This document shows positions 42,569-42,912 of a DNA stretch of 42,912 nucleotides, piece by piece. Both the position numbers and the translations under genes were made by a program. The notes below the pieces were generated by a model. That model was given only the letters and a program-made list of their open reading frames with translations. It made no database searches and was not told the DNA's origin. The stretch is from Armatimonadota bacterium (GTDB taxonomy: Bacteria > Armatimonadota > UBA5829). Each line of letters starts with the position of its first letter. Within the stretch, counting starts at the first letter, position 1. The DNA lies in the NCBI GenBank assembly GCA_029907315.1, contig JARYME010000013.1, forward strand, positions 1-42,912, read 5' to 3'.

Positions 42569-42912
42569 ATGCGACGGACGAAGGGTTTCACACTGATTGA
42601 GCTATTGGTTGTTATAGCGATCATAGCTATTTTGGCGGCGATATTGTTTCCTGTATTTGCTCGTGCTCGGAAGGCGGCGATGGCGAGCACTTGTCAATCG
42701 AACTTGAAGCAGATAGGGAATGCGATGAAGATGTATTTGTCGGATTGGGACGACACTTATCCGACGAACCGTGCGAAGACGGGGAACACTTTAAGTGTTA
42801 TATTGCCGACTGTGATGCTTTCTCCGCCTGATCCGCTGCCTGGTCAGACGGAGCCTCCGAAGTTTTTGTATAGTATCAACTGGGTAGAGGGTCTTTACAG
42901 TTATGTTGAGCA
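42569..42912 (+). CDS. Prepilin-type N-terminal methylation domain protein (partial)
   Basis: Predicted pseudopilin or type IV pilin-like protein; 114 residues are visible and the frame runs off the right edge. The start [20 protein letters not shown] is the class III signal: cleavage before Phe, Glu at mature position 5, then a hydrophobic helix. It is followed by [12 protein letters not shown] and [22 protein letters not shown], which place it with the H-X9-DG/DUF1559-type proteins abundant in Armatimonadota and Planctomycetes. The ATG at 42569 has GAGGAG 8 nt upstream. The partner secretion genes are outside the window. Confidence 0.92.
   Translation, partial: MRRTKGFTLIELLVVIAIIAILAAILFPVFARARKAAMASTCQSNLKQIGNAMKMYLSDWDDTYPTNRAKTGNTLSVILPTVMLSPPDPLPGQTEPPKFLYSINWVEGLYSYVE

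Overview
The window is bacterial chromosome, almost entirely protein-coding. No rRNA, tRNA, CRISPR array or insertion sequence is recognisable. The best clue to the host is the prepilin-like gene at the right edge. Its N-terminus has the GFTLIELL cleavage motif followed by LFPVFARAR, a combination I associate with Armatimonadota (and some Planctomycetes-type relatives). An Armatimonadota-like organism is therefore an inference. TonB/ExbB/ExbD suggests an outer membrane, and promoters are mostly sigma70-like (TTGACA, 17 bp, TATAAT-like).

Left part (1-14.3 kb), mainly housekeeping. coaBC (cut by the window edge) and gmk run leftward; purM, purN and a diacylglycerol-kinase-like gene run rightward from a divergent promoter pair. 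A leftward exbB-exbD-tonB energy-transduction set and queC follow. A GH38 alpha-mannosidase faces the leftward run rpmE - yqhQ-like (DUF1385) - prfA - prmC - tsaC, which serves translation.

Middle part (14.4-32.6 kb), accessory and carbohydrate metabolism. It holds a PAS-GAF-PAS protein with an RsbW-like ATPase end, a GH130 glycoside phosphorylase, a Tat-exported DUF4434 protein, a Tat-exported sulfatase, a class II aldolase and a large family-67/20-like glycosidase. Next come an iron-sulfur aldo/keto reductase behind a candidate attenuator, a MarR regulator with a C-terminal cysteine cluster in one operon with iscU and nfu, and an isopropylmalate/tartrate-type dehydrogenase. A class V aminotransferase broken by a 77-bp duplication, an orphan HyuA-like protein and a xylose isomerase complete this part.

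Right part (32.7-42.9 kb): a complete tryptophan operon, trpS-trpE-trpG-trpD-trpC-trpF-trpB-trpA, continuing into deoC and recO. Its leader carries what reads as a textbook ribosome-mediated attenuator. There is a 22-residue leader peptide with a Trp-Val-Trp run, a 1:2 hairpin, a 14-bp 2:3 antiterminator and a strong 3:4 terminator with a U-run. This is the most striking finding of the window. A prepilin gene starts at the right edge.
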